A stretch of DNA of 24,442 bases from an uncultured Eubacterium sp. (lineage in GTDB: Bacteria; Bacillota; Clostridia; Lachnospirales; Lachnospiraceae). Under the pieces are notes generated by a model. The model saw only the letters and a program-made list of their open reading frames with translations. It was not told where the DNA came from and made no database searches. This document shows, in pieces, positions 7,688 to 16,517 of the stretch (position 1 is the stretch's first letter; each line of letters starts with the position of its first letter). The position numbers were made by a program, and so were the translations under genes. The stretch covers positions 1 through 24,442 of the forward strand of contig CAJTVR010000068.1 of the NCBI GenBank assembly GCA_910580075.1. The letters are read 5' to 3'.

Positions 7688-9558
7688 GAGAGTTAAGGAT
7701 AAGAGAATTAAAAAGACGCCATGATAAATCTGGAAAGCCAGGCAGGGCTTTCAGACAAACGGGTCTAAAAGTCCTGCTGTCATGCTTCTGCATCTGCCTG
7801 TTATTCCTTTGTGAAGGCTGCGGCAGACGCGAAGCAAATCCCGTTTTATGCCGCATCGTGATTGAAAAAGGGGAAGGCTTTCTTGTGAAACATCCAGCCC
7901 GGATCGTGGAAAGGGGCAGTGATGCGGTATTTATACTGCAGCTGGAAAACGGATATGAATGGGAAGAAAAAGACGACGGGATACACTCTTATGAGGTACG
8001 GCATGACAGGGATGGCAAGACCCTGCATCTTACAGTAAAAAATGTACAGTATTCAGAAGCACTGCGGATGCCTGTGAAAAAAGGCCGGAAAATTACATAC
8101 TATGCCAATGGTGCAGACAGGCTGGACGGCAGGCCTTCGAAAGAGGGAGTGGAAGTAAAAACAGCGGATACGCATCTGCGTGCGAATACTGCAATAGGTA
8201 CAGATCTATTTGTAAGGGAAGGATTTGTGCAGACAGGCTGGAATACAATGCTCGATGGGAGCGGGACATTTACAGGACTTGGAAGCCGTGTGGACTATAA
8301 GGAAGGAATGGTCTTGTATGCACAGTGGGAGCCATGGACAGACAGCAGCTGTTTTTCTTATAGAAAAGAGAAAGGTTTTTGTGTAATTACGGGCTATCAC
8401 GGGAATGCAAAGACTGTCTGCATTCCGGCGCGCATGGACGGACTTTCCGTGCGCAGGATTGCCAGACATGCGTTTCAAGGGGCACAGTGCCATACGCTTA
8501 TCCTTCCGCAAGGGATTTATGAGGCAGAAAACGGGGCGTTTCAGGATGCATTGCTCAGAGAAATTTATTTTTATGATGATTTGATGAAAATCAGTGATTA
8601 TGCCTTTGAAGGATGTTCTGATTTACGGAGCGTACATATCAATGCGGTACAAAAACCTGTTTACAGCGGCAGTTACTTTGATACCTTCCAGGATAAATAT
8701 GACAGGCTCTTAAGCCTGAAGGAAAAAAAGAAAATGGTGCTTTATTCCGGTTCATCCGCACGGTTTGGGTATGACAGTGCAAAAATCGATGCAGCATTTT
8801 TGCAGTATGAAATCGTCAATATGGGGGTTTTTGCATATTCCCCGGCTCTTCCGCAGCTTCTGCTGATTTTAGATTTGATGCAGGAGGGAGATCTTTTCGT
8901 ATACGCACCGGAGTTTGATGCGGCAAAACGCCAGTTCTGCAGCCAGAAGGAGTTAGATTATGCAGTCTTTGCCATGATGGAATCAGACTATGATACATTT
9001 GCAAAACTGAATATCAGAAATTTTTCACAGGTGTTTACAGCTTATGCTTCTTACAATGCCATGCGCCAGGAAATGGAGAAAAAAAGCTATCAGATCAGTG
9101 CCTGTGACTATGACGAAGAGGGAAATCCGGCAGAAGGACCGAGCTATAATGAATATGGAGATTATATTTTATACAGGCCAAATGAAAGTTCGGATAAGCC
9201 TGTTTTCGGACTTGCGGTACCGTATACGGTGCGTGCGTTTCCAAAAGAGCAGTACATCGAGCCGTTAAACCGGATGTTTCAGCAGTTTTTAAACAAAGGC
9301 ATACAGGTGTATTTTACTTATGCGTCGAGAAACCGTCTGGCACTTTCCAAAGACAGCACATACGAAGAACGCACCAGGCTGCATGCATATTTCAAAAAAC
9401 ATCTGGCAGTGCCTGTCATTTCTGAACTGGAAGATTCGCTGTATCCAGGCAGATATCTGTATGGAACAGATAATCATCTTTCGACAGAGGGGGTAAAGAT
9501 ACGGACGGAAAAGCTGATACAGGATCTAGGGTACCAGCATGGCCGGGATAGAACGTGA
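7684..9558 (+). CDS. Surface SGNH-like protein with InlB and BspA repeats
   Basis: A protein of 624 residues with a basic N-terminus and one membrane helix (about 29-46), ending at Cys residues that could be a poor lipobox. An InlB-type beta repeat follows (about 135-216, ending LYAQWEP), then BspA/LRR_5 leucine-rich repeats (about 231-322, SDYAFEGCSDLRSVHINA). A C-terminal SGNH-like domain (about 350-620) has S357 in YSGSSARFGYDS and D596/H598 in GTDNHLSTEG, matching the serine and Asp-X-His of AlgX/AlgJ-type acetyltransferases. The proposed job is to pass an acyl group to an extracellular glycan with the MBOAT protein encoded at 9782. The start is a TTG overlapping the previous stop (TTGA), with only a weak AAGG upstream, so translation probably depends on coupling. 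Domain calls are by eye. Confidence 0.8.
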   Translation: MRELRIRELKRRHDKSGKPGRAFRQTGLKVLLSCFCICLLFLCEGCGRREANPVLCRIVIEKGEGFLVKHPARIVERGSDAVFILQLENGYEWEEKDDGIHSYEVRHDRDGKTLHLTVKNVQYSEALRMPVKKGRKITYYANGADRLDGRPSKEGVEVKTADTHLRANTAIGTDLFVREGFVQTGWNTMLDGSGTFTGLGSRVDYKEGMVLYAQWEPWTDSSCFSYRKEKGFCVITGYHGNAKTVCIPARMDGLSVRRIARHAFQGAQCHTLILPQGIYEAENGAFQDALLREIYFYDDLMKISDYAFEGCSDLRSVHINAVQKPVYSGSYFDTFQDKYDRLLSLKEKKKMVLYSGSSARFGYDSAKIDAAFLQYEIVNMGVFAYSPALPQLLLILDLMQEGDLFVYAPEFDAAKRQFCSQKELDYAVFAMMESDYDTFAKLNIRNFSQVFTAYASYNAMRQEMEKKSYQISACDYDEEGNPAEGPSYNEYGDYILYRPNESSDKPVFGLAVPYTVRAFPKEQYIEPLNRMFQQFLNKGIQVYFTYASRNRLALSKDSTYEERTRLHAYFKKHLAVPVISELEDSLYPGRYLYGTDNHLSTEGVKIRTEKLIQDLGYQHGRDRT

Positions 9559-9614
9559 CAGATCTTCAGTTACCGGCTAAACGGCATCTGTCTGATACAA
9601 AAAGGAGCAGAAAA

Positions 9615-9785
9615 ATGAAAAACAAAGGATCATGTTTATTATGGATACCTCTGTCAGAAGCAGCCTTTCTTCTGGCGTTTCTTCTGGGAGCTTCCCTGGA
9701 AGAAGTGCTGGCCGGGGTGCTGGTACTTTTAGCATGCAGCCTTTTTCATGTATGGATGTTAAGTGAAAGGGGCAGCAGAAAATGA
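9615..9785 (+). CDS. Small 56-residue membrane protein before the MBOAT gene
   Basis: The sequence has two hydrophobic segments (LLWIPLSEAAFLLAFLLGA and VLAGVLVLLACSLFHVWML), then SERGSRK. AAAGGAG (9601-9607) lies seven bases before ATG 9615; an upstream in-frame start at 9555 has no comparable site. Its stop overlaps the start of the MBOAT gene (ATGA), which argues for coupled expression. Small membrane proteins next to MBOAT genes are known, for example DltX in dlt operons, but I see no sequence likeness to DltX. An accessory subunit of the acyltransferase is a reasonable guess. Confidence 0.7.
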   Translation: MKNKGSCLLWIPLSEAAFLLAFLLGASLEEVLAGVLVLLACSLFHVWMLSERGSRK

Positions 9786-11221
9786 ATTTTATTTCGCTGG
9801 AATTTCTGCTGTTTTTTCCTCTGGTACTGCTGCTTTCCAATTTTTTATGCCACAGCGGTGAAACATGCAGCTCACACAGGATCCCGCTGAAAATGTCCGG
9901 CCGGGTGCGCCTGCTGTTTCTTTTAGCAGCCAGCTATCTGTTTTATATGAACGGGATTTCTGCCAGGGGAGGACTGCTTTTGCTTTCTACCGTATGCTCC
10001 TGGCTGCTGGCCGGACAGATTCAAAAGCAGCGGAAAAGACGGTTAAAAAAAGTCTGGCTGTCTGTGGCTGTTTTGTACTGCACCGGCTGTCTGCTGCTGT
10101 TTAAAAGGCCAGGCTTTTTAGTGCCAGGGATTTCCTTTTATATTTTTCAGATGCTTTCTTATGTAATCGATGTCTATAGGAAGCGGGCAGAGTGCGAGAG
10201 AGATTTTGCGGCTTATGCGCTGTATGTGTCTTTTTTTCCACAGCTGGCAGCCGGGCCTGTGGAACGTGCCGGGCGGCTGCTGCCGCAGCTAAAACAGGAG
10301 CAGGCGGCCGGAAGGCGGCAGATGACAGGCGGGCTCTGGCTGATTCTGCGGGGATTTTTTAAAAAACTGGCAGTGGCAGATGAGCTGTCCGGATTTGTGG
10401 AGCCTGTTTTTGAAGCACCGCAGAATGCGGGAGGACTGACTGTACTGATCGCAGTGTTTTTCTTTTCCATACAGATTTACTGTGATTTTTCGGGATATAC
10501 GGATATTGCAAGAGGTTCGGCACGTATGATGGGGATTGAGCTGATGGAGAATTTTGCACATCCGTATCAGGCGGAAACGGTCAGGGATTTCTGGCGCAGG
10601 TGGCATATCAGTCTGAGCAGGTGGTTTACAGACTATCTTTATATTCCGCTTGGCGGCAGCAGACGGGGGATTTTTTGTACCTGCAGAAATATTCTGATCG
10701 TATTTACAGCCAGCGGACTGTGGCACGGACTTTCCCTGAATTATGCGGTCTGGGGACTTTTACACGGGACGGCGCTGGCAGTTTTCAGCATCCGGGAATA
10801 TGTTCCGGGCAAAGCAGTACATAAAAAGTCAGACAGACGGACATGCACAAAGCTGCACCGGATGGCTGCGCGCGCGGGGACATTTCTGTTTATATGTTAT
10901 ACATGGATATTTTTCCGGGCAGAAAGCCTGAGCGATGCATGGATTCTGTCTGGCCGGATTCTGCTGCATTTCCTGGATGATTCTCCGGGACAGATGCTGC
11001 ATGTTCTGCAGATGCAGACGGCGGATGTGTACAGAATACTGCTGCTGTCTGTCTGCCTGCAGGTTCTGGATAGAATGCCTGAAGTACCTGAAACGGGAAG
11101 CAGCAGGCAGAAGGAAGCGGCGGTGCTGGCAGGATTTTATCTGACAGCGGCAGCTGCATTATCCTGGCTGGTTCTGGCAGCAGAAAACGGCGGAAATGTG
11201 TTTTTGTATTTTTCATTTTAG
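9782..11221 (+). CDS. MBOAT-family O-acyltransferase (AlgI/DltB-like)
   Basis: A polytopic membrane protein of 479 residues. MBOAT proteins of this type move an acyl group, usually acetyl, across the membrane to a secreted polymer or to an SGNH partner, as in AlgI for alginate, DltB for teichoic acid and PatA for peptidoglycan. Signature segments are PQLAAGPVERAGRLLPQL (about 155-172), DFWRRWHISLSRWFTDYLYI (H275) and SGLWHGLSLNYAVWGLLHG, which holds the expected catalytic H315. The length fits the family (about 460-500). The start codon overlaps the preceding small gene, with a purine-rich AGGGG upstream. Flanking SGNH-like genes on both sides strongly suggest a glycan O-acylation system rather than lipid synthesis. 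The polymer acted on is unknown. Confidence 0.92.
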   Translation: MNFISLEFLLFFPLVLLLSNFLCHSGETCSSHRIPLKMSGRVRLLFLLAASYLFYMNGISARGGLLLLSTVCSWLLAGQIQKQRKRRLKKVWLSVAVLYCTGCLLLFKRPGFLVPGISFYIFQMLSYVIDVYRKRAECERDFAAYALYVSFFPQLAAGPVERAGRLLPQLKQEQAAGRRQMTGGLWLILRGFFKKLAVADELSGFVEPVFEAPQNAGGLTVLIAVFFFSIQIYCDFSGYTDIARGSARMMGIELMENFAHPYQAETVRDFWRRWHISLSRWFTDYLYIPLGGSRRGIFCTCRNILIVFTASGLWHGLSLNYAVWGLLHGTALAVFSIREYVPGKAVHKKSDRRTCTKLHRMAARAGTFLFICYTWIFFRAESLSDAWILSGRILLHFLDDSPGQMLHVLQMQTADVYRILLLSVCLQVLDRMPEVPETGSSRQKEAAVLAGFYLTAAAALSWLVLAAENGGNVFLYFSF

Positions 11222-11241
11222 GTAAGAACATGTGATCATGG

Positions 11242-12567
11242 ATGGAGAGAATGAAGCAGAAAAGAAAAGGGATGGTTTTAGCTGTCTGCCTGTTTTTTCT
11301 GGCGGATTTGATCATACTGGCTGTCTGCGGGTTTGCGCTGCCAGCACAGTATGCGGATACATTTCTGGGAGAACTGAGGGAAAAACGTGCGCGTCTTGCA
11401 CAGGCGGGCGGAAACAGAGTCATTCTGGCAGGAGGCAGCGGCGTGGCTTTTGGTTATGACAGCCGAATGATCGAAGATGCTTTTCCGGAATATCACGCTG
11501 TAAACTTTGGCATGTATGCGGGACTCGGGAGCAGGGTGATGATGGATTTGTCAGAACAGGATGTCCGCAGAGGAGATATTGTGATTTTATCTTTTGAGCA
11601 GAATACACAGGCACTGAGCGGATATTTCAATGCACAGGCAGTCTGGCAGGCTGCAGACGGGGATTTTTCTATGCTGCTGCGCCTTAAGAAAGAAACGATC
11701 GGACAGATGGCAGGCAGTTTTTATCAGTTTGCCCAGGAAAAACTGAAGTATTTTATAAAGGGGACACAGCCAGCTGCCAGCGGGGTATACAGCCGGGATG
11801 CTTTCGATGAATACGGGGATATCTGTCAGGATGCCTGCAGCCGCAATGTTATGCCTCTGGGATATGATGTGAATGTTCCGGTGTATTATACAAATGATGT
11901 GTTAGATCAGGATTTTGTCAGGTATATGAATGACTATGCCAGGCGGCTTGAAAAAAAGGGAGCCCGGGTATGGTACAGGCTCTGTCCGGTCAATATGCGT
12001 TCCGTTGCCGGCGGAGAGGGCGGACAGGAAGAAGCATATAATCAGGCGGCCTTATTTTATGATATTCTGCTGGAACAGCTGGATTTTCCGGTGACTGGCC
12101 CGCCATATCATATCGTCATGGAGCCTGAGTGGTTTTATGATACGAATTTTCATTTAAATTCCAGCGGGAAATATGTCAATACGATGCGTCTGATACGGGA
12201 AATCAAGGCGATGCTTTCAGACGACAGCAGGACGAAAGAGGTATCTGTATCAAAGCCAGCCATGGCTTATGACAAAGAAGAAGGAATCATATTAAAAGCA
12301 GGGAAGTACAGCGGTAATACACAGATACAAACCGTAACAGTCGGAAAAGAAATCCGCCAGATAGAAGATTATGCGTTTGACGGCTGTACGCGCCTTAAAT
12401 CGATCATAATGGAAAGCGCAGACCCGTCAGACTGCCTTGTGGGACAGCATCTGCTGGACGGATCCGGTGCAGACATTTATGTACCGAAAGAGGCGCTGTC
12501 AACTTACAGAATACATTATTCCTGGGCTGTGTATGCAGACCGGATACATGCCAGAGAGGGCGGCTAA
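11242..12567 (+). CDS. Second surface SGNH-like protein with C-terminal BspA repeats
   Basis: A protein of 441 residues with an N-terminal membrane helix (about 11-33) and a large extracellular part. The SGNH-like domain (about 50-335) has S66 in LAGGSGVAFGYDS and H304 in YDTNFHLNSSG. It is followed by BspA/LRR_5 repeats (about 346-438, DYAFDGCTRLKSI, ending with the typical IYVPKEALSTYR). It is a paralogue of the product of 7684, but the repeats are on the other side of the catalytic domain. The residue two before the histidine is Asn instead of Asp; D300 is four before it and might substitute. The start is uncertain: ATG 11242 has no clear ribosome site, and ATG 11251 is the alternative. 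It is the last clear member of the operon that begins with GH3. Confidence 0.78.
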   Translation: MERMKQKRKGMVLAVCLFFLADLIILAVCGFALPAQYADTFLGELREKRARLAQAGGNRVILAGGSGVAFGYDSRMIEDAFPEYHAVNFGMYAGLGSRVMMDLSEQDVRRGDIVILSFEQNTQALSGYFNAQAVWQAADGDFSMLLRLKKETIGQMAGSFYQFAQEKLKYFIKGTQPAASGVYSRDAFDEYGDICQDACSRNVMPLGYDVNVPVYYTNDVLDQDFVRYMNDYARRLEKKGARVWYRLCPVNMRSVAGGEGGQEEAYNQAALFYDILLEQLDFPVTGPPYHIVMEPEWFYDTNFHLNSSGKYVNTMRLIREIKAMLSDDSRTKEVSVSKPAMAYDKEEGIILKAGKYSGNTQIQTVTVGKEIRQIEDYAFDGCTRLKSIIMESADPSDCLVGQHLLDGSGADIYVPKEALSTYRIHYSWAVYADRIHAREGG

Positions 12568-12631
12568 AGAGCAGTGACAGAAATCAGCAAAAGCAGGATA
12601 CATGAATGGAAAGAGGAATAGCCGGGAAACA

Positions 12632-12711
12632 GTGAATTCAGGATAAGAATGAAGAGAGTAAAGACTAAGAAACAGTGAAGTTAAGAAGCGGTAAATTCAG
12701 GATAGGAATGA
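12632..12711 (+). repeat. Two copies of a 21-bp direct repeat before GH43
   Basis: GTGAATTCAGGATAAGAATGA (12632-12652, one base over a helical-turn pair) recurs at 12691-12711 with two changes, offset by 59. AAACAGTGAA also appears twice nearby. The 166-base gap looks like a decayed tandem duplication; I see no promoter or terminator that stands out. Confidence 0.5.
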
Positions 12712-12733
12712 AAAATCAGTAAAGGAGGCAGCG

Positions 12734-14185
12734 ATGAAAACAAAACAGGCTTTTAATCCGTATATGCCAAGCTGGGAATATGTACCGGATGCGGAACCGC
12801 ATGTGGTGGGGGACCGTGTGTATGTGTATGGTTCGCACGATATTTTTAACGGTCTGAATTTCTGCCTGGGGGACTATGTATGCTGGTCAGCTCCGGTGGA
12901 TGACTTAGGAAACTGGAAGTACGAGGGATGTATTTATAAAAGGGAGCAGGACCCGGCGGCTCCGCGCATCCGTCTGACAAACGGACTGGCAGCGCCGGAT
13001 ATGGCACAAGGGCCGGACGGAAGGTTTTATCTTTATTATTTTATGGGCGGCACGAAAATGATTTCTGTAGCAGTCTGTGACCAGCCGGCTGGAAAATATG
13101 AGTTTTACGGCTATGTCAAATATGAGGACGGAACGCCGATTGGAAAAAAGGGAGAGCCGTTTCAGTTTGATCCGGGTATTTTTAAAGATGATGACGGGCG
13201 GCTGTATCTGTATACCGGTTTTGCGCTGACAGGCAATCCAATTCTTTTAGACGGCTCCAAGCCTACGGAACACGGTCCGATGTGCTTTGAATTAGACCCT
13301 CTGGATATGCTTACGGTAAAATCCGGCCCGGATTATATCGGGATTGCAGGGGAAAAGGAAGCGGCTGGTACTTCGTATGAAGGACACCCGTTTTTAGAGG
13401 CCAGCTCAATGCGCAGATTCGGGGATACATATTATTTTATTTACAGTTCCATGAACAGCCATGAACTCTGCTATGCGGTTAGCAGCCGGCCGACAGGCGG
13501 ATTTACCTACGGCGGGACGTTAGTCAGCATCGGGGATATCGGGCTGGATGGAGTGACGGATGTAAATCATGCGAAAAATTATACGGGGAATACGCATGGC
13601 AGCCTGATAGAAATTAACGGTACGTATTACGTATTTTACCACCGCCACAGCAACCGCAAGCAGTCTTCCAGGCAGGCTATGGCAGAGCAGATCCGGTTTG
13701 AGGACGGTAAATTTTATCAGGCAGAACTGACAAGCTGCGGGCTGAATGGAAAGCCGCTGGCAGGAAAAGGAAATTATCCGGCGTATATTGCCTGTAACCT
13801 GTACGGAAAAAAAGGGACGCGTTTTCTAAGCATGATCAAGCATCCCAAAAACGGATATCCGTATTTTACACAGGATGGCACAGACAGGGAAGGCGGCCCG
13901 GACCAGTATATTGCAAATATGGGAGACGGAGCGGTGGCCGGATTTAAATATTTTGATTTATCAGACACATCCAGAATCCGTATCAATATAAAAGGCAGTG
14001 CGTCAGGGACGGTTTTAGTCAGCACAAAAGAAAACGGAACGCCTAGGGCACAGATCCAGATACAGCCGGTCAGGCAGATCTGGGGATTTTCGGCAGATCT
14101 GGATGTATCCGGAGATAAACAGGCACTGTTTTTTCAATTTCACGGAAAAGGAAACTTTTCGTTCTATTCCTTTGACTTAAAATAA
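12734..14185 (+). CDS. Glycoside hydrolase family 43 (xylosidase/arabinofuranosidase type)
   Basis: A five-bladed beta-propeller enzyme of 483 residues with a C-terminal CBM6-like domain (about 385-483). The family works by inversion on alpha-L-arabinofuranosyl or beta-D-xylosyl linkages. The expected acidic triad is visible: base D19 in YVPDAEPH, D146 in FDPGIFKDDDGRLYLY and general acid E222 in HPFLEASSMRRF. No signal peptide is seen, so it probably acts in the cytoplasm on imported oligosaccharides. AAGGAGG (12722-12728) precedes ATG 12734. The GPH symporter gene follows 83 bases later, fitting a transport-then-hydrolyse pair. Whether it shares transcription with the operon ending at 12567 cannot be decided, since no terminator is seen between them. 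Confidence 0.92.
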   Translation: MKTKQAFNPYMPSWEYVPDAEPHVVGDRVYVYGSHDIFNGLNFCLGDYVCWSAPVDDLGNWKYEGCIYKREQDPAAPRIRLTNGLAAPDMAQGPDGRFYLYYFMGGTKMISVAVCDQPAGKYEFYGYVKYEDGTPIGKKGEPFQFDPGIFKDDDGRLYLYTGFALTGNPILLDGSKPTEHGPMCFELDPLDMLTVKSGPDYIGIAGEKEAAGTSYEGHPFLEASSMRRFGDTYYFIYSSMNSHELCYAVSSRPTGGFTYGGTLVSIGDIGLDGVTDVNHAKNYTGNTHGSLIEINGTYYVFYHRHSNRKQSSRQAMAEQIRFEDGKFYQAELTSCGLNGKPLAGKGNYPAYIACNLYGKKGTRFLSMIKHPKNGYPYFTQDGTDREGGPDQYIANMGDGAVAGFKYFDLSDTSRIRINIKGSASGTVLVSTKENGTPRAQIQIQPVRQIWGFSADLDVSGDKQALFFQFHGKGNFSFYSFDLK

Positions 14186-14268
14186 ACCAGATGCATATAA
14201 ATCCCGCAGGAACAGGTTCAGCCCGGTTCAGGGCAGCTGTATAGAAAATAGAAGGAGGAAATGGGAAA

Positions 14269-15732
14269 ATGGGTGCTGAAAAAAACGGTTTCTGGAACAG
14301 TCCGTTTGCGGCTTCCAGAATAAAGACAGAAGATGTAAGAATGCCGGAGATGCTCCTTGGCTATTTTATCGGGCCTTTTGGAGCTTTGCTGTCTTCAGGA
14401 ATTTTTACAAGTATTCTTCAGAATTATTTTACGGATGTATTAAAGCTGAATCTGGCTTTTCTGACAACACTGCAGTTAGTCTCTACCATTTTTATTATTG
14501 CGGCAAATCTGATTGCAGGCCAGCTGATTGAGCGTACAAATACTCTGGCAGGAAAAGCAAGGCCGTGGATTTTGCTGTCAGCGCTTACACTGTCTGTGGC
14601 AGGCATTCTGATGTTTGTCGTTCCGTTTCAGGGGGAAAAGGAAAAGATGATCTGGATTGCGGCAGCGTATAACCTGTTTTATGCCGCAGCCTATCCGATT
14701 TATAATACGGCAAATTCGACACTGATTCCGGTATCGACAAGAGACAGCAGGCAGCGGGGGGCATTAGCTTCCTTTACAAATGTGGCAGGACTCGGCGTGA
14801 TGGGAGCAGGCTCTATGGTATTCCCGGTACTGGTTTCCTTTGCGCTAAAAGAAAAACAGTCGCGGTGGTTTTTAGCCATGCTTGCCATTGCACTTTTTTC
14901 GGCCTTTACGATTTATCTGCAGTTTATGTTTACGAGAGAGCGTGTTACAGAAGAACAGATGAATGCAGGAGGCATTTCGCAGAAAAAAAAGGCTGCTTCT
15001 TTGAAAACCCAGCTGAAAGCGGTCACAAGGGAAAAGATGTGGTGGATTGTCATGCTGTTTTATATGGGATTTCAATGGAGCGGAGCTATGAAAAACGGCT
15101 CGATGTCGTATTACTGCAAATGGGTGCTGGATAATACGTTTTTTGGAAATGCGGATGCGTGGGGTGCGTCGCAGTCTTTACTGAGCATTATGGGAGCTGT
15201 TCCGATGGCAGCAGCAGCGGCGTTTGTCGTGCCGTTGTGCAATAAGTATGGAAAACGGATCATCTGTATGCTGGGCATGCTCTGCGGTGCGGCAGGAGGC
15301 ATGATAGCGGTGCTTGGAAACGGGCATATTGTGCCGGTGGCTGTAGGAGTTGCCATAAAATGTCTGGGTTCTTCTCCGGCCTGTTATATGATTTTAGCCA
15401 TGCTTGCCGATGTCATCGACCATATCGAATATACAAGCCGCATCCGTACTGACGGGCTTACCATGTCGATTTACAGTTCCATTATGGTAGCCGGAACACC
15501 GGTCTGCAATGCCATTTTCAGCGCTGTTTTAAATATGAGCGGCTATAACCAGACGGCAGATGCGGCACTTGGCATAACAGCCCAGACAGCTGCTGCAAAG
15601 GCGGCGATTGCAGGCAGTTATATCTGGGTGGAGACGGCTGCATATATTGCATGCGCGGTTTTAATTTTCTTTTTTACAGTCGAAAAGGAACTGCCAGAAG
15701 AACAGGCGGCCATTGCTGCAAGGAAAGGTTAA
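14269..15732 (+). CDS. GPH-family sugar:cation symporter (MelB-like, MFS)
   Basis: A membrane protein of 487 residues with about twelve helices. The N-terminal segment LLGYFIGPFGALLSSGIFTSILQNYFTDVL and the loop motif ERTNTLAGKARPW are typical of the glycoside-pentoside-hexuronide:cation symporter family. It would import di- or oligosaccharides with Na+ or H+, probably the substrates of the GH43 and GH2 enzymes. A strong AAGGAGGAA lies before ATG 14269. In the short upstream gap GGTTCAG is present twice, ten bases apart. The exact sugar cannot be read from the sequence. Confidence 0.92.
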   Translation: MGAEKNGFWNSPFAASRIKTEDVRMPEMLLGYFIGPFGALLSSGIFTSILQNYFTDVLKLNLAFLTTLQLVSTIFIIAANLIAGQLIERTNTLAGKARPWILLSALTLSVAGILMFVVPFQGEKEKMIWIAAAYNLFYAAAYPIYNTANSTLIPVSTRDSRQRGALASFTNVAGLGVMGAGSMVFPVLVSFALKEKQSRWFLAMLAIALFSAFTIYLQFMFTRERVTEEQMNAGGISQKKKAASLKTQLKAVTREKMWWIVMLFYMGFQWSGAMKNGSMSYYCKWVLDNTFFGNADAWGASQSLLSIMGAVPMAAAAAFVVPLCNKYGKRIICMLGMLCGAAGGMIAVLGNGHIVPVAVGVAIKCLGSSPACYMILAMLADVIDHIEYTSRIRTDGLTMSIYSSIMVAGTPVCNAIFSAVLNMSGYNQTADAALGITAQTAAAKAAIAGSYIWVETAAYIACAVLIFFFTVEKELPEEQAAIAARKG

Positions 15733-15744
15733 AAAGATGCTGTC

Positions 15745-15773
15745 TTGTTTTCAGGTTTTTTTGCTGTTATAAT
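15745..15773 (+). promoter_or_regulatory. Promoter of the two-component/rhamnosidase unit
   Basis: TTGTTT (15745-15750) and a perfect TATAAT (15768-15773) are separated by 17 bases. Transcription would start near 15780, leaving a very short leader that contains GGAGGT just before the response regulator. The promoter lies directly behind the symporter stop. Confidence 0.75.
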
Positions 15774-15796
15774 CTGGACATGGGAGGTGGATGGCT

Positions 15797-16495
15797 ATGG
15801 TACGTATTGCAATTGTAGAAGACGACGCACACGATCTGGAGCTTTTAAAAGACTGTCTGATGCGCTATGCGAAAGAGAACCGGCACAAATTTGACATACT
15901 GGAATTCCAGGACGGGGAAGATATCACAACCGGATATACTGCGGATTATGATATTATTTTAATGGATATTGAAATGTGGTTTATGGACGGTATGAAGGCA
16001 GCCGAAAAGATACGCGAGTCAGACCAGGATGTTGTAATTATATTTATTACAAATATGCCTCAGTATGCAATTCAGGGATACAAGGTCAATGCACTTGACT
16101 ATATGTTAAAGCCGATATCTTATTTTTCTTTTTCCGAAAGCATGAATAAAGCGTTAAAGAAAGTAAAAAACTCCGAAAAGCAGTATGTCGTGATTTCTAC
16201 AAAAGGCGGGAAAATGAGGCTGGACGTAAGCCGGATTGCTTACGTGGAAGTGTTAGACCATACACTGATTTACCATACGACAGAAGGAAAATTTGCTGCA
16301 AAAGGCACACTCAGGGACGCCGAAAGCCAGCTGGAGCCGTATCACTTTTTCAGCTGCAGCCGCTGTTATCTGATCAACCTGAATTATGTAGAAAATTATC
16401 AGGGAAGCACCGTATACATCGACGGAGACGCCATACAGATCAGCCGCAGCAGAAGGAAAGTATTTCCGGATATCTTAAATGAGTATTTTGACTGA
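15797..16495 (+). CDS. LytTR-family response regulator (AgrA/VirR-like)
   Basis: A cytoplasmic DNA-binding regulator of 232 residues. The receiver domain (about 1-120) has the acidic pair D9/D10, phospho-acceptor D57 in IILMDIEMWFMDG and the conserved lysine in DYMLKPIS. A LytTR domain follows (about 135-230, RIAYVEVLDHTLIYHT, then HFFSCSRCYLINLNYV). Family members bind pairs of direct repeats two turns apart. An oddity is MWF where almost all receivers have MPG after the phospho-acceptor. I prefer ATG 15797 because GGAGGT ends eight bases before it and the transcription start is near 15780; ATG 15791 would be too close to that site. The cognate kinase gene follows 22 bases later. Confidence 0.92.
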   Translation: MVRIAIVEDDAHDLELLKDCLMRYAKENRHKFDILEFQDGEDITTGYTADYDIILMDIEMWFMDGMKAAEKIRESDQDVVIIFITNMPQYAIQGYKVNALDYMLKPISYFSFSESMNKALKKVKNSEKQYVVISTKGGKMRLDVSRIAYVEVLDHTLIYHTTEGKFAAKGTLRDAESQLEPYHFFSCSRCYLINLNYVENYQGSTVYIDGDAIQISRSRRKVFPDILNEYFD

Positions 16496-16517
16496 AAAAT
16501 ATATATAGGAGAAGGCT

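Noticed and set aside
10890..11423. Minus-strand open frame opposite the MBOAT end
   Set aside because: Low-complexity antisense product with no ribosome site; the MBOAT frame on the other strand is well supported.
12568..12733. Possible CRISPR-like repeats before GH43
   Set aside because: There are only two degenerate copies of a 21-base unit, with no regular spacers and no cas genes.
15733..15760. Possible terminator after the symporter gene
   Set aside because: Only a four-base stem can form before the T run; the sequence is better explained as the next promoter.
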